From: CAZFOB01 sp964520325
GTDB taxonomy: Bacteria > Actinomycetota > JAICYB01
NCBI GenBank assembly: GCA_964520325.1
Contig: CAZFOB010000028.1
Location: forward strand, 1 to 34,446
Reading direction: 5' to 3'
Length of the DNA stretch: 34,446 nucleotides
The notes under the pieces are model-generated. The model was not told the origin of the DNA, ran no database searches, and saw nothing but the letters and a program-made list of their open reading frames with translations. Position numbers and translations under genes: made by a program. This document shows positions 8,207-16,113 of this stretch, one piece after another. Every line of letters starts with the position of its first letter. The stretch's first letter is position 1.

Positions 8207-8361
8207 TGTCTGAGGACGCCGTGCGCGATGCGCGCGAAACGTTCGCTGCGCACGGCATCGAACCGTCGGACGAAGAACTGGTCGCCTACTCCTTACTCGG
8301 CCAGATGCTCCGAGCGATGGTGGAGCAGCTCTACGCGATCGACCCCGACGACGAACGGTGA
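8206..8361 (+). CDS. 51-residue amidase-associated small protein (GatC/AtzG-like role proposed)
   Basis: An ATG at 8206 opens a 51-codon frame ending in TGA at 8359-8361, which overlaps the amidase GTG by four bases. Such tight coupling argues for a real gene. The product is acidic and helical: R-D-A-R-E-T-F-A-A-H-G-I-E-P, then D-E-E-L-V-A-Y-S-L-L-G-Q-M-L-R-A-M-V-E-Q-L-Y-A, ending D-P-D-D-E-R. Established parallels are GatC with GatA, and AtzG with the amidase AtzE, where a short helical protein clamps the amidase-signature enzyme. The size, position and two-helix look fit that role, but sequence identity to either family is not evident, so this is inference. Confidence 0.6.
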   Translation: MSEDAVRDARETFAAHGIEPSDEELVAYSLLGQMLRAMVEQLYAIDPDDER

Positions 8362-9755
8362 GCGAGCTTCCCCTCACGATCGCGGATGCGGCGCAGGGTT
8401 TGCGTGACGGAAGCATCACGAGCGTTCAACTGACGGAGGAGGCCCTGGCGCGAGCAGACGACGTCGATCCTCGGATCGGCGTCTACCTGCACCGTCGCGA
8501 TGGCGCCGCTCTCGCAGATGCTGCACGGGCCGATGCCGAACTCAAGAGAGGGGTCGACCGCGGTTCCATGCAGGGCATCCCGCTCGGCGTCAAGGATGTC
8601 TTCGCAACGAAGGACGAACCAACCACCGCGCAGAGCCTGGTCCTCGATCCGGGATGGGGCGAAGGCCGCGATGCACCGGCTGTCGCGCGACTGCGTGCCG
8701 CGGGCGCAGTGATCTGTGGGAAGACAACGACGATGGAGTTCGCCGCCGGATGTCCCGATCCAGAGAAGCCCTTCCCTGTTCCGCGCAACCCGTGGGACAC
8801 CTCGCGGTGGGCGGGAGGCTCGAGCTCCGGGTCCGCGAGCGGCGTCGCGACCGGTTGCTTCCTCGGTGCGCTCGGCTCCGACACGCTCGGAAGTGTCCGG
8901 GGTCCAGCAGCCTTCTCTGGCATCAGTGGGATCAAGCCGACGTACGGGCGCGTGCCGAAGTCGGGTGTCGTACCGCTGTCACGGTCCTTCGATCACGTCG
9001 GTCCGATGGCTCGGAGCGCGCGCGACTGCGCGCTCATGCTCCAGGTGATCGCCGGTCACGACCCCGACGACCCGTGTTCCGTCGACGTCGCGGTCCCCGA
9101 CTACGTCGCGAGGCTGGGTGGCTCGGCAGAGGGAATGCGGGTCGGCGTCGAACGCGAGCATCACATGCGCGCTCCCGGCATCGATCCGTCCGCGATCGAA
9201 CGCTTCGAAGTCGCGCTCGGTGTTCTCGAAACTTCCGGCGCGGAGCTCGTCGACGTCTCGATCCCCTATTTCGAGGAGCTCAAGACAGCGTGCGCGACGG
9301 TCGCGCTGCGCGAATCGTTCACCTATCACCGGCTGAACCTGCAGCGTCGTTGGCACGACTACGGCCGCGATACCAGGCTGATCTTGGGGGCAGGAGCCTT
9401 GTTCCGGGCGCCGGACCTCGTCCAAGCGCGCCGCGTGATCGATCTCGTCCGGCGCCGCGTCGAAGAGATGCTCACGTCCCTGGACGTGATCGTCACGCCG
9501 ACCGCAGGCGCCGGAGCTCCTCCACTCGAGGGCCTGTCGTTCCCCGTGGTGATGTCGCTGCCGTACTTCACTCCGGCGTGGAACGGGCTGGGACTCCCCG
9601 CCATGAGCGTTCCCGTCGGCTTCACCGCGGACGGCCTGCCGGTCGGGTTGCAGATCATCGGCAGTCCCTGGGACGAAGGCACGGTGCTCGCGGTGGCCGA
9701 TGGGTACCAGCAGCTGACCGATTGGCACCTCCGCCTACCGCCGCTCATCGGTTGA
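8358..9755 (+). CDS. Amidase-signature family amidase
   Basis: This 465-residue amidase has the full Ser-cisSer-Lys triad of the family: Lys79 in G-V-K-D, cis-Ser155 in G-G-S-S-S-G-S-A, and nucleophile Ser179 in S-D-T-L-G-S-V-R, with the usual 24-residue gap between the serines. The S-G-I-K-P-T-Y-G-R-V motif follows. The start GTG at 8358 overlaps the stop of the small upstream protein. It hydrolyses an amide, or transfers ammonia if it were GatA-like, but the absence of a GatB gene and the catabolic setting favour a degradative amidase. Its product acid could enter the CoA ligase encoded just upstream in the same unit. The end is well placed, 12 bases before the next promoter begins. Confidence 0.92.
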   Translation: MSELPLTIADAAQGLRDGSITSVQLTEEALARADDVDPRIGVYLHRRDGAALADAARADAELKRGVDRGSMQGIPLGVKDVFATKDEPTTAQSLVLDPGWGEGRDAPAVARLRAAGAVICGKTTTMEFAAGCPDPEKPFPVPRNPWDTSRWAGGSSSGSASGVATGCFLGALGSDTLGSVRGPAAFSGISGIKPTYGRVPKSGVVPLSRSFDHVGPMARSARDCALMLQVIAGHDPDDPCSVDVAVPDYVARLGGSAEGMRVGVEREHHMRAPGIDPSAIERFEVALGVLETSGAELVDVSIPYFEELKTACATVALRESFTYHRLNLQRRWHDYGRDTRLILGAGALFRAPDLVQARRVIDLVRRRVEEMLTSLDVIVTPTAGAGAPPLEGLSFPVVMSLPYFTPAWNGLGLPAMSVPVGFTADGLPVGLQIIGSPWDEGTVLAVADGYQQLTDWHLRLPPLIG

Positions 9756-9763
9756 GCATGCAC

Positions 9764-9807
9764 TTGGCAACAGCGCCGCTACGCGATACAGTCAGCACTG
9801 ACTGTAT
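9764..9807 (+). promoter_or_regulatory. Promoter and TetR-type operator 3 (perfect palindrome)
   Basis: The -35 TTGGCA (9764-9769), 17-bp spacer and -10 TACAGT (9787-9792) have the same layout as the other two sites. The operator at 9786-9807 is a perfect inverted repeat: half-site ATACAGTCAG, two centre bases, then its exact reverse complement. It precedes the SDR-thiolase-binding-protein operon by about 20 bp. Confidence 0.85.
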
Positions 9808-9826
9808 AAGGACGAGGGGGGCGCAC

Positions 9827-10744
9827 GTGCGATCGGTTGACCTCGAGGGGCGGGTAGCGGTCGTGACCGGCTCAGGCGGTGGGCTCGGGCGCGTCCACGC
9901 TCTGGCGATGGCCGCACGTGGGGCGAAGGTGCTCGTGACCGACCTCGGGGCCGAGATCGATGGGAGCGGCCGATCGGAAGATCCTGCCGCGGCGGTGGCG
10001 GACGAGATCCGGAACCAAGGCGGCGATGCGGTCGCCGTCTGCGGTGACGTCGCCTCGCCTGACGACGCGAACACGGTGATCACGACGGCCATCGAGACCT
10101 GGGGCTCGATCGACGTCGTCGTCAACAACGCTGGGTTTATCCGCGATCGGTCGATCGCGAAGCTCACCGAAGACGACTGGGACGCGGTCGTCGACGTCCA
10201 CCTCAAGGGCGCGTTCCTCATGACGCGAGCTGCTCTGGCCCACATGAAGGAACGCAACTACGGGCGCTTCGTCCACACGACGAGCCCGGCGGGTCTGTTC
10301 GGCAACTTCGGACAGGCGAACTACGGCGCGGCGAAGATGGGCATCGTCGGGTTCTCCCGGGCGCTCGCGATCGAGGGCGCGAAGTACGGGATCAAGAGCA
10401 ACGTCATCTCACCGGTCGCGGCGACACCACGCGTGAAGGACATCGGGCTCCTCGGTTCGCTGGCCGACGTCCTCCTCCCCGAGCAGGTCTCGTCGCTCAT
10501 CGTCGCGCTCGCGTCGGCCGAGTGCGACGTCACTGGAGAGGTGTTCAGCGTGATCGGCGGCCGCTACGCACGAGTGTTCACGGCGGTCACACCCGGCTGG
10601 TTCGCCGGGAAGGGATCGATCCCGGAGCCCGGAGACCTCCTCGCTCACCTGCAGGAGATCCGCAAGGAGGAGGGATACAGCGTGCCCACACAAGCGATGG
10701 ACGAGATGGCCACTGTCCTTCCGCTACTCAATGGAGGTTCTTGA
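9827..10744 (+). CDS. SDR family 3-hydroxyacyl-CoA dehydrogenase-like protein
   Basis: This is a 305-residue short-chain dehydrogenase resembling the (3R)-hydroxyacyl-CoA dehydrogenase domain of multifunctional enzyme 2. It shows the NAD-binding T-G-S-G-G-G-L-G at 14-21, N-N-A-G-F-I-R-D-R-S, and the catalytic set Ser153, Tyr166 and Lys170 (Y-G-A-A-K). The insert after the second strand (A-E-I-D-G-S-G-R-S) and the C-terminal tail beyond 250 are typical of that subgroup. The frame is open far upstream through the amidase gene, but that is a shadow; GTG 9827, after GGACGAGG, is the start. Its stop overlaps the thiolase ATG by one base. It likely oxidises a 3-hydroxyacyl-CoA to the 3-keto form cleaved by the next gene product. 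Confidence 0.9.
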   Translation: MRSVDLEGRVAVVTGSGGGLGRVHALAMAARGAKVLVTDLGAEIDGSGRSEDPAAAVADEIRNQGGDAVAVCGDVASPDDANTVITTAIETWGSIDVVVNNAGFIRDRSIAKLTEDDWDAVVDVHLKGAFLMTRAALAHMKERNYGRFVHTTSPAGLFGNFGQANYGAAKMGIVGFSRALAIEGAKYGIKSNVISPVAATPRVKDIGLLGSLADVLLPEQVSSLIVALASAECDVTGEVFSVIGGRYARVFTAVTPGWFAGKGSIPEPGDLLAHLQEIRKEEGYSVPTQAMDEMATVLPLLNGGS

Positions 10745-11934
10745 TGAGCAAGGCATTTATCGCCGGCGTCGGCATGACCAAGTTCGAGAAGCCGGGTAGC
10801 CGCGACTGGGACTACCCCGACATGGTCGCGGAGTCACTCGGGAACGCACTCGCCGACGCCGGCATCAGCTACCCCTCCGCCGAGGTCGCGTATGTGGGCT
10901 ACGTCGCAGGTGAATCCGCGTCGGGCCAGCGTGCGCTGTACCAGTTCGGGATGACCGAGATCCCGATCTACAACCAGAACAACAACTGCGCGAGCGGCTC
11001 GACCGCTCTGCAGCTCGCGGTGCAGTCCGTCCGCGCCGGCGTGTACGACATCGCGCTCGCTGTGGGCTTCGAGAAGATGCAGAAGGGGTCGATCGGGGCG
11101 ACCTACACCGACCGCGCGATCCCGGTGGACAAGCACCTTTCGGCGATGGCCAAGCTCCACCCACCTGCAGAGGTCCCCCTTGCGGCGTGGATCTTCGGCG
11201 GCGCTGGACAGGAGCACACGGAGCGGTACGGGACGACCCCCGAGCAGTTCGCGCTCGCCGCCGTGAAGAACCACCAACACTCCGTGAACAACCCGTACGC
11301 GCAGTTCCAAGACGCATACACGCTCGAAGAGATCCTCGCGTCGCCGCGCATCCACAGCACCCTCACGCGCCTTCAGTGCTCACCAACATCCGACGGGTCA
11401 GCCGCCGCGGTGGTGATGAGCGAACGCGCCGTCCGTGAACACGGTCTCGAAGGGCAAGCAGTGCAGGTCCTTGCGCAGGCCATGACGACCGACGGGCCAG
11501 AGTTGTTCACCAGCGGCAGCGCGTTCGATCTCGTCGGCGCCGGCATGTGCCGCAGGGCGGCTGAGCGCGTCTATAACGAGAGCGGGCTCGGGCCTGAGGA
11601 CGTGGACGTCGTCGAGCTGCACGATTGCTTCAGCATCAACGAGCTCATCTCCTACGAGGTCCTCGGGTTCTGTGAGCCCGGGAAGTCGGGCGCGCTCATC
11701 AGTGAAGGCGCGACAACCTACGGCGGGAAGTGGGTCGTCAACCCCAGCGGTGGTCTCATCAGCAAGGGTCATCCGATCGGAGCGACCGGTCTAGCTCAGT
11801 GCGCCGAGCTCAGCTGGCAACTCCGGGGCGAAGCTGGTGCGCGTCAGGTGGAAGGGGCGCGCGTCGGCCTGCAGCACAACGCGGGGCTCGGCGGAGCTGC
11901 CGTCGTCACGATGTACGGAGCGCCGCGATCATGA
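10744..11934 (+). CDS. Thiolase / lipid-transfer protein (SCP-x thiolase-like)
   Basis: This 396-residue thiolase-fold protein has the active-site Cys82 in N-N-N-C-A-S-G-S-T-A-L, the C-terminal H343 in G-H-P-I-G-A-T-G, and G-L-G-G-A-A-V-V-T at the end. The second Cys of degradative thiolases (C-x-G motif) is not present in its usual place, where N-A-G-L-G-G occurs instead. That is the Ltp/SCP-x pattern seen in sterol side-chain thiolases and aldolases. Start and stop overlap both neighbours (TGATG upstream, ATGA downstream), giving a tightly coupled operon. It probably catalyses the last carbon-carbon cleavage of a beta-oxidation-like route; the exact substrate is not visible. Confidence 0.9.
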   Translation: MSKAFIAGVGMTKFEKPGSRDWDYPDMVAESLGNALADAGISYPSAEVAYVGYVAGESASGQRALYQFGMTEIPIYNQNNNCASGSTALQLAVQSVRAGVYDIALAVGFEKMQKGSIGATYTDRAIPVDKHLSAMAKLHPPAEVPLAAWIFGGAGQEHTERYGTTPEQFALAAVKNHQHSVNNPYAQFQDAYTLEEILASPRIHSTLTRLQCSPTSDGSAAAVVMSERAVREHGLEGQAVQVLAQAMTTDGPELFTSGSAFDLVGAGMCRRAAERVYNESGLGPEDVDVVELHDCFSINELISYEVLGFCEPGKSGALISEGATTYGGKWVVNPSGGLISKGHPIGATGLAQCAELSWQLRGEAGARQVEGARVGLQHNAGLGGAAVVTMYGAPRS

Positions 11935-13415
11935 TGCGCACGATCTTCGCTCGTTGCGCGGTCGTAGCTTCAACTGCGTGTCTCTTGCTCGTGACCGGCT
12001 GTGCGTCGACGAACAAGTTGGGCCAGCAGACCAAAGACCGAACCGCCGCCGCCGACGCCACCACCGATGGAACATCGTCGGCGGAGGGGAAGGGCAAGGA
12101 CACCGGTAGCGGCAGTGGGATCGCGGGAGGGTCCCCGGATGAAGGTCGAACGAGCGGAACCTCTCCGAGTGGGCCGGCCGCACCGGGTGTTCGCACGGGC
12201 GATGTCGCGTCTTCGAAGGATCCCGTCAAGGTCGGTCTCATGTATTCCTCGGATTCCAACGCCGTTGTCGAACAGTTCGGTGCCGATGCGGCTCAGGCAG
12301 ATGCCCGGAAGATCGGCAACGCCGTCCTCAAGTACGTGAACGATCACGGCGGCGTCGCCGGCAGACCGATGCAGCCCGTCTGGTACGACGTCTCGGCGAC
12401 CGATAGCCCCCAGGTGATCAGCCAAGGGGCGTGCACCAGATGGACGGAGGACGAAAAGGTGATCCTCGCGCTCCCCGAGAACCCGTTGATGGATACGGAC
12501 CTCATGCGAGCCTGTCTCGGCAAGGCGGGCGTTCTCGCGCTCTACCTCAACACGTACTCGCGCACGCCCCTGAGCGAGTTCGCCAAGTACCCGTTGTGGT
12601 TCGAGGCGGACAGCATGGCGCTCGAGACCTTCGCACGCGTCTACGTCGCCGGCCTCGCGAAGCAGGGCTTCTTCAAGTCAGCGAGGATCGGTGTCCTGCA
12701 CGACGAGGGCGGGAACTTCAGCACAGTCGTCAAGAACGTCCTCCTGCCCGAACTGAAGCGTGCAGGCGCGAACGTGGTCGCGACCGCGACGAACCGGGTC
12801 CGAGCGGCGGAAGATCTCCCCGCCGGCGGGAACCAGGCCAGCAACGCGGTCCTGCGTTTCCGCGGCGCGAACGTCACGCATGTGATGTTCTTCGAGCCGT
12901 GGGTCGGCTGGGTGTTGTTCGCGCAGGCGGCGAACGCGCAGGGTTGGCAGCCGAAGTACGGGCTCTCTAGCCAGTCGCTCCTCCAAGCGGCGATCGAAAC
13001 GGGGCTCGTCCCGACGCAACAGCTCACCGGCGCAAGAGCCGTCGGCTGGAACCCGGGGGTCGACGTGCCTCCGCCGGCCTCCGGCAGCTGGGCGCGCAAG
13101 CAGCTCTGTCTCGACATCTTCAAGAAAGCCGGTCTCGAAGCGGAGATCGACGCGAGTCAGGATGCGCGCGTGAAGTCGATCGGGCTCTGCGGCGGGCTCC
13201 TCTTGCTCGCCGACGCCGCCCGCGGATCGACCGGAACGATCACGTCGTCGAGTATCGGAGCCCGTCTCCAGACGATGACGGAGGCTCCGTTGGCGAACCT
13301 CGTCCGTGGTCGATTCGGGCCCGCTCGTCACTTCGGTGCGACGCAGTGGCGCCCGATCGCCTACGACGCAGGATGCGGTTGCTTCAAGAACGCAGGTGGG
13401 TGGGTCGGATTCTGA
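11931..13415 (+). CDS. ABC transporter substrate-binding lipoprotein (Peripla_BP_6-like)
   Basis: This is a 494-residue lipoprotein. The signal peptide (R-T-I-F-A-R-C-A-V-V-A-S-T-A) ends with lipobox V-T-G-C near residue 24. A linker of roughly 60 residues rich in Gly, Ser, Thr and Pro follows, then a two-lobe binding domain starting D-P-V-K-V-G-L-M-Y-S-S-D-S-N. Features of the Leu/Ile/Val-type family include Y-V-N-D-H-G-G-V-A-G-R-P and the mid-region G-V-L-H-D-E-G. The ATG at 11931 overlaps the thiolase stop; a second ATG follows at once. It is a full-length paralogue of the broken gene at 2709-4130. No permease or ATPase follows, so it must work with a transporter elsewhere. Co-transcription with the CoA-pathway genes suggests it captures the pathway substrate. 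Confidence 0.88.
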   Translation: MMRTIFARCAVVASTACLLLVTGCASTNKLGQQTKDRTAAADATTDGTSSAEGKGKDTGSGSGIAGGSPDEGRTSGTSPSGPAAPGVRTGDVASSKDPVKVGLMYSSDSNAVVEQFGADAAQADARKIGNAVLKYVNDHGGVAGRPMQPVWYDVSATDSPQVISQGACTRWTEDEKVILALPENPLMDTDLMRACLGKAGVLALYLNTYSRTPLSEFAKYPLWFEADSMALETFARVYVAGLAKQGFFKSARIGVLHDEGGNFSTVVKNVLLPELKRAGANVVATATNRVRAAEDLPAGGNQASNAVLRFRGANVTHVMFFEPWVGWVLFAQAANAQGWQPKYGLSSQSLLQAAIETGLVPTQQLTGARAVGWNPGVDVPPPASGSWARKQLCLDIFKKAGLEAEIDASQDARVKSIGLCGGLLLLADAARGSTGTITSSSIGARLQTMTEAPLANLVRGRFGPARHFGATQWRPIAYDAGCGCFKNAGGWVGF

Positions 13416-13449
13416 GAAGGACTTTCACCATGGCTTCGACCTTGGCCGG

Positions 13450-13483
13450 AAGGCTTTCCGGACTTTCTGAACCGAGGCGTCAC
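13450..13483 (-). pseudogene. Short remnant of a third copy of the binding-lipoprotein linker
   Basis: These 34 bases match 4001-4036 (in the broken lipoprotein gene) except for a two-base deletion. On the minus strand they still spell a recognisable D-A-S-V-Q then K-A-F-like stretch. It lies in the convergent gap between the intact paralogue and the DUF1697 gene, and seems to be gene debris from local duplication. Confidence 0.5.
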
Positions 13484-13504
13484 TGCGCACCGATACCGAG
13501 CTCG

Positions 13505-14053
13505 TCATCGCTCCAGCAACGCGAGGACCTTCGTCGTCGTATTCCAGTTCCGGATCGCCATCTGCCTGTAGTTGGGCTTGCCGATGATCCTGCTGAGGTG
13601 GCTCTGCGTAGCCTTGCTCGTTAGCCGCGAAAAGTAGAGCACGCCGGTGCCGGCGTTCGCGGTGTCCACCCCGTCCCTCGTCGAGACGGCCGCCATCGCC
13701 TGGGTCGCCGTCAGGGGTTCCTTCAGGAAGATCACGTCGTAGCGGTAGTTCGCCGGATCGCCGCCGAACCCGTTCGGTGCGTCTGCGACGACACGGGCCA
13801 TCTGCCGGTGGGAGCGAAGGACGACGGAGATCTCGAGGTTGAACGTGTCGGACAGCGCCTTTTCGACGACGCGCGTCAATGCGTCCGCCTTGCCCTTCGT
13901 CGCCTCGAACAGCACGTTGCCGCTCTGGATGTACGTCGAAACGTTCTCGAAACCCCCCTCCTCGAAACACGCCTTCAGAAGCGGCATCCGGATCAGGTTC
14001 TTGCCGCCCACGTTGATCCCGCGTAAGAGCGCGACATACCGCATCCGAGCCAT
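13505..14053 (-). CDS. DUF1697 domain-containing protein
   Basis: This 182-residue protein has the family's N-terminal signature Y-V-A-L-L-R-G-I-N-V-G-G-K-N, followed by Y-I-Q-S-G-N-V-L-F and, later, R-N-W-N-T-T-T-K-V-L near the C-terminus. The length is normal for DUF1697. The family is a small alpha/beta protein of unknown function common in actinobacteria and firmicutes. The gene stands alone, convergent with the binding-protein gene and divergent from the PhnB-like gene at 14099, with only 45 bp between the two starts. Confidence 0.9.
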   Translation of the reverse strand: MARMRYVALLRGINVGGKNLIRMPLLKACFEEGGFENVSTYIQSGNVLFEATKGKADALTRVVEKALSDTFNLEISVVLRSHRQMARVVADAPNGFGGDPANYRYDVIFLKEPLTATQAMAAVSTRDGVDTANAGTGVLYFSRLTSKATQSHLSRIIGKPNYRQMAIRNWNTTTKVLALLER

Positions 14054-14098
14054 GATGAGACGCTACCGAACACGCAGACACGGCCGAAGGAGGACGAC

Positions 14099-14983
14099 AT
14101 GCAGCGGATCACACCGCACCTCTGGTTCGACACCCAAGCGAAAGAGGCGGCTGAGTTCTATACATCGCTTTTCAAGGACTCAGAGATCGCGAACGTGACG
14201 ACCCTGCGCGACACACCCTCCGGCGATTGCGACATCGTCTCGTTCGCGCTCGCCGGACAGCCGTTCCAGGCCATCAGCGCCGGGCCGCTTTTCGCGTTCA
14301 ACCCGTCGATCTCGTTCCGCGTCGACTGCGCCACGCACGACGAGGTCGACGACCTGTGGAACCGCTTGATCGAGGGCGGGCAAGCACTCATGCCCCTCGA
14401 CACGTACCCCTTCAGCCAGCGGTACGGCTGGCTGCAGGACCGCTTCGGCCTGTCCTGGCAACTGACGTACACCGACGGCGAGATCGCGCAGAAGATCGTG
14501 CCGATGCTGATGTTCGTCGGCGACATCTGTGGCAAGACTGAGGAGGCGATCGGGTTCTACGCCTCGGTCTTCGAGTCTGCCGAGGTGGTCGGAGAGATCT
14601 TGCGCTACAGCGCTGGGGCCGAGCCGGACGCAGAGAATAGCGTCCAGCAGGCCACCTTCACCCTCGATGGCTATCACTTCGCCGCCATGGACAGCGCCCA
14701 CGAGCACAACTTCTCGTTCAACGAGGCCATCTCGTTGATGGTCCACTGCGACACGCAGGCGGAGATCGACCACTACTGGGAGCGTCTTTCCGCGGTCCCT
14801 GAGTCGGAACAGTGCGGTTGGCTGAAGGACCGCTTCGGTGTCTCGTGGCAGATCGTGCCGCGCGCGATGGACGCCATGATGCGGAGCGCCGACGAGGAGA
14901 CGCTCGCACGCGTGACCGAGTCGTTCCTCGCGATGAAGAAGTTCGACCTCGCCGAGCTCGAGAGGGCCTACGCCGGAAAGTAG
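14099..14983 (+). CDS. Tandem PhnB-like (VOC superfamily) protein
   Basis: This 294-residue protein consists of two copies of the PhnB/3-demethylubiquinone-methyltransferase-like VOC module. Repeat 1 covers about residues 1-130 (I-T-P-H-L-W-F-D, F-Y-T-S-L-F, then Y-G-W-L-Q-D-R-F-G-L-S-W-Q). Repeat 2 covers about 135-265 (M-L-M-F-V-G-D, F-Y-A-S-V-F, then C-G-W-L-K-D-R-F-G-V-S-W-Q-I-V-P). Each module alone is about the size of a usual single-domain member, so this is a fused dimer. The ATG follows a GAAGGAGG site. No metal ligand set is complete, and the function of the family is not established. Confidence 0.88.
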   Translation: MQRITPHLWFDTQAKEAAEFYTSLFKDSEIANVTTLRDTPSGDCDIVSFALAGQPFQAISAGPLFAFNPSISFRVDCATHDEVDDLWNRLIEGGQALMPLDTYPFSQRYGWLQDRFGLSWQLTYTDGEIAQKIVPMLMFVGDICGKTEEAIGFYASVFESAEVVGEILRYSAGAEPDAENSVQQATFTLDGYHFAAMDSAHEHNFSFNEAISLMVHCDTQAEIDHYWERLSAVPESEQCGWLKDRFGVSWQIVPRAMDAMMRSADEETLARVTESFLAMKKFDLAELERAYAGK

Positions 14984-15010
14984 AACGGCGAGTACGGGTG
15001 TCCATCGAGG

Positions 15011-15556
15011 TCACGCGCCTTTCGTTGACAGGGCGCGCGGTGGCGTCGGAACGGTCCGGAACGACTCGGGAGCGAACGACTCACCGTTCGAGAAGGCACT
15101 GATACCGGCGTCGAGGGTGGAGAAGAAACCGCGCATGGCGTCGAGCCTGGCTTCGATGAAGGCCGTCTCCATCTTCGGCCGCTTCTTCTTGTCGTCCGAC
15201 TCCGCCATCCGGCGCGTCTCGTCGACGGTGGCGACGACTTGCCGGGCCATCCATCGGAAGCGTCGCTCGAAGACCTCTTGCATCGCACGCCAGAAATCGG
15301 TCGCCGCTTCGTAGTGGTCCTTCCGGGAGCCGGGGATCGGAACCAGGCGCACCAGGTGCCACTCAACGAGCCCGCGGATCGTCGTCGAGATGTTGCTCTT
15401 GGACTGCTGGAGCTCGCCGGCGATCTCGTCGAGCGACATCGGTTTGGGCGCGAGGAAGAGCAGCCCGAAGATCCGCCCCTGCAGCTGGGAGAGGATCCCC
15501 GACGGGGCCGCCCCGGCCCCGATCCCGTCTACGAATAGCGCCGTCATGCGGTCCAT
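15011..15556 (-). CDS. GbsR/MarR family transcriptional regulator
   Basis: This 181-residue regulator has a winged helix-turn-helix at about residues 25-85 (I-F-G-L-L-F-L-A-P-K-P-M-S-L-D-E-I-A, then Q-Q-S-K-S-N-I-S-T-T-I-R-G-L, and the wing ending G-S-R-K-D-H-Y). A long dimerisation helix region follows, with F-E-R-R-F-R-W-M-A-R-Q. This matches the GbsR-like branch of the MarR superfamily. It is divergent from two DUF2867-like genes across a 68-bp gap holding repeated AT-rich sites, so it probably represses itself and them. In other bacteria the family senses small molecules; the ligand here is unknown. Confidence 0.9.
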   Translation of the reverse strand: MDRMTALFVDGIGAGAAPSGILSQLQGRIFGLLFLAPKPMSLDEIAGELQQSKSNISTTIRGLVEWHLVRLVPIPGSRKDHYEAATDFWRAMQEVFERRFRWMARQVVATVDETRRMAESDDKKKRPKMETAFIEARLDAMRGFFSTLDAGISAFSNGESFAPESFRTVPTPPRALSTKGA

Positions 15557-15568
15557 GTCCTGTCTCCT

Positions 15569-15597
15569 GTATATTCTGAGTATTCAGTATATTCTGA
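15569..15597. promoter_or_regulatory. Candidate operator: paired GTATATTCTGA repeats
   Basis: GTATATTCTGA occurs twice in direct orientation (15569-15579 and 15587-15597), 18 bp apart, with CTGA-GTAT-TCAG forming an inverted repeat between them. It is the only strongly AT-rich stretch nearby, and lies between the divergent GbsR-like gene and 15625. TATATT could also serve as a -10. It is the natural binding site candidate for the neighbouring regulator. Confidence 0.6.
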
Positions 15598-15624
15598 ACG
15601 TTCGCGACGAGCAAGGAGCCTAAC

Positions 15625-16113
15625 ATGCCGACCGTCCGTCAGCAGCGCAACGTCCCCGAGGCCGTACGATCCCTCAGCACACTCGCGAAACAGGACTACG
15701 TCGACCTCTTCACGGTCACGACGAGCGTCGCCGGCGACGGATCGCCTGAGCAGTGGGCGCGAGCAGGTGTCGACCACGCTGCGGGGGTCGCGGGACAGTT
15801 CATCTGGCGTGTCCTGCTCGGCCTGCGGCTCGAGGGTGGGTCGTCGCCGGAACACGTTGCCGGCTGGAAGATCGTCGATCGCGGTGAGGGCTCGATCGTC
15901 CTCGAGGCGTCCTCCTGGTTCCTGACCGCCCAGCTCGTCGTACAGGTCGGAGACGGAGAGGTGTCCGTCGCCACGTTCATCCGCTACGACCGGCCGATCG
16001 CAACAGTCATCTGGACACCACTGTCGGCCGGACACCGCCAAGCGATGCCCGGCTTCCTCCGGAGCGCGGTCAAGCATCGCAAGGCTTCTCGTTTCGAAGA
16101 GGCGGCCCGATGA
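15625..16113 (+). CDS. DUF2867-like protein
   Basis: This 162-residue protein starts at ATG 15625 with AAGGAG about ten bases upstream. Its pattern (Y-V-D-L-F-T-V near the start, a W-R-V-L-L-G-L segment, V-L-E-A-S-S-W-F-L-T-A-Q-L-V-V-Q-V, and a C-terminal W-T-P-L-S-A-G-H-R) resembles the SRPBCC-type DUF2867 family. It overlaps the next gene, another DUF2867-like protein, by ATGA. Role unknown. Being next to and divergent from a GbsR-like regulator suggests an inducible, ligand-binding or stress-linked function. Confidence 0.6.
   Translation: MPTVRQQRNVPEAVRSLSTLAKQDYVDLFTVTTSVAGDGSPEQWARAGVDHAAGVAGQFIWRVLLGLRLEGGSSPEHVAGWKIVDRGEGSIVLEASSWFLTAQLVVQVGDGEVSVATFIRYDRPIATVIWTPLSAGHRQAMPGFLRSAVKHRKASRFEEAAR

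Noticed and set aside
8654..10744. A 696-codon open frame that appears to fuse a long Arg-rich N-terminus to the SDR dehydrogenase
   Set aside because: Its first 391 codons lie out of frame inside the amidase gene, are Arg/Ser-rich as expected for a shadow frame in high-GC DNA, and run across operator 3. The SDR starts at GTG 9827.
13425..14081. A 218-codon minus-strand frame across the DUF1697 gene
   Set aside because: It is a shadow of DUF1697 in another frame. Only its last few codons are meaningful, as the lipoprotein remnant at 13450-13483.
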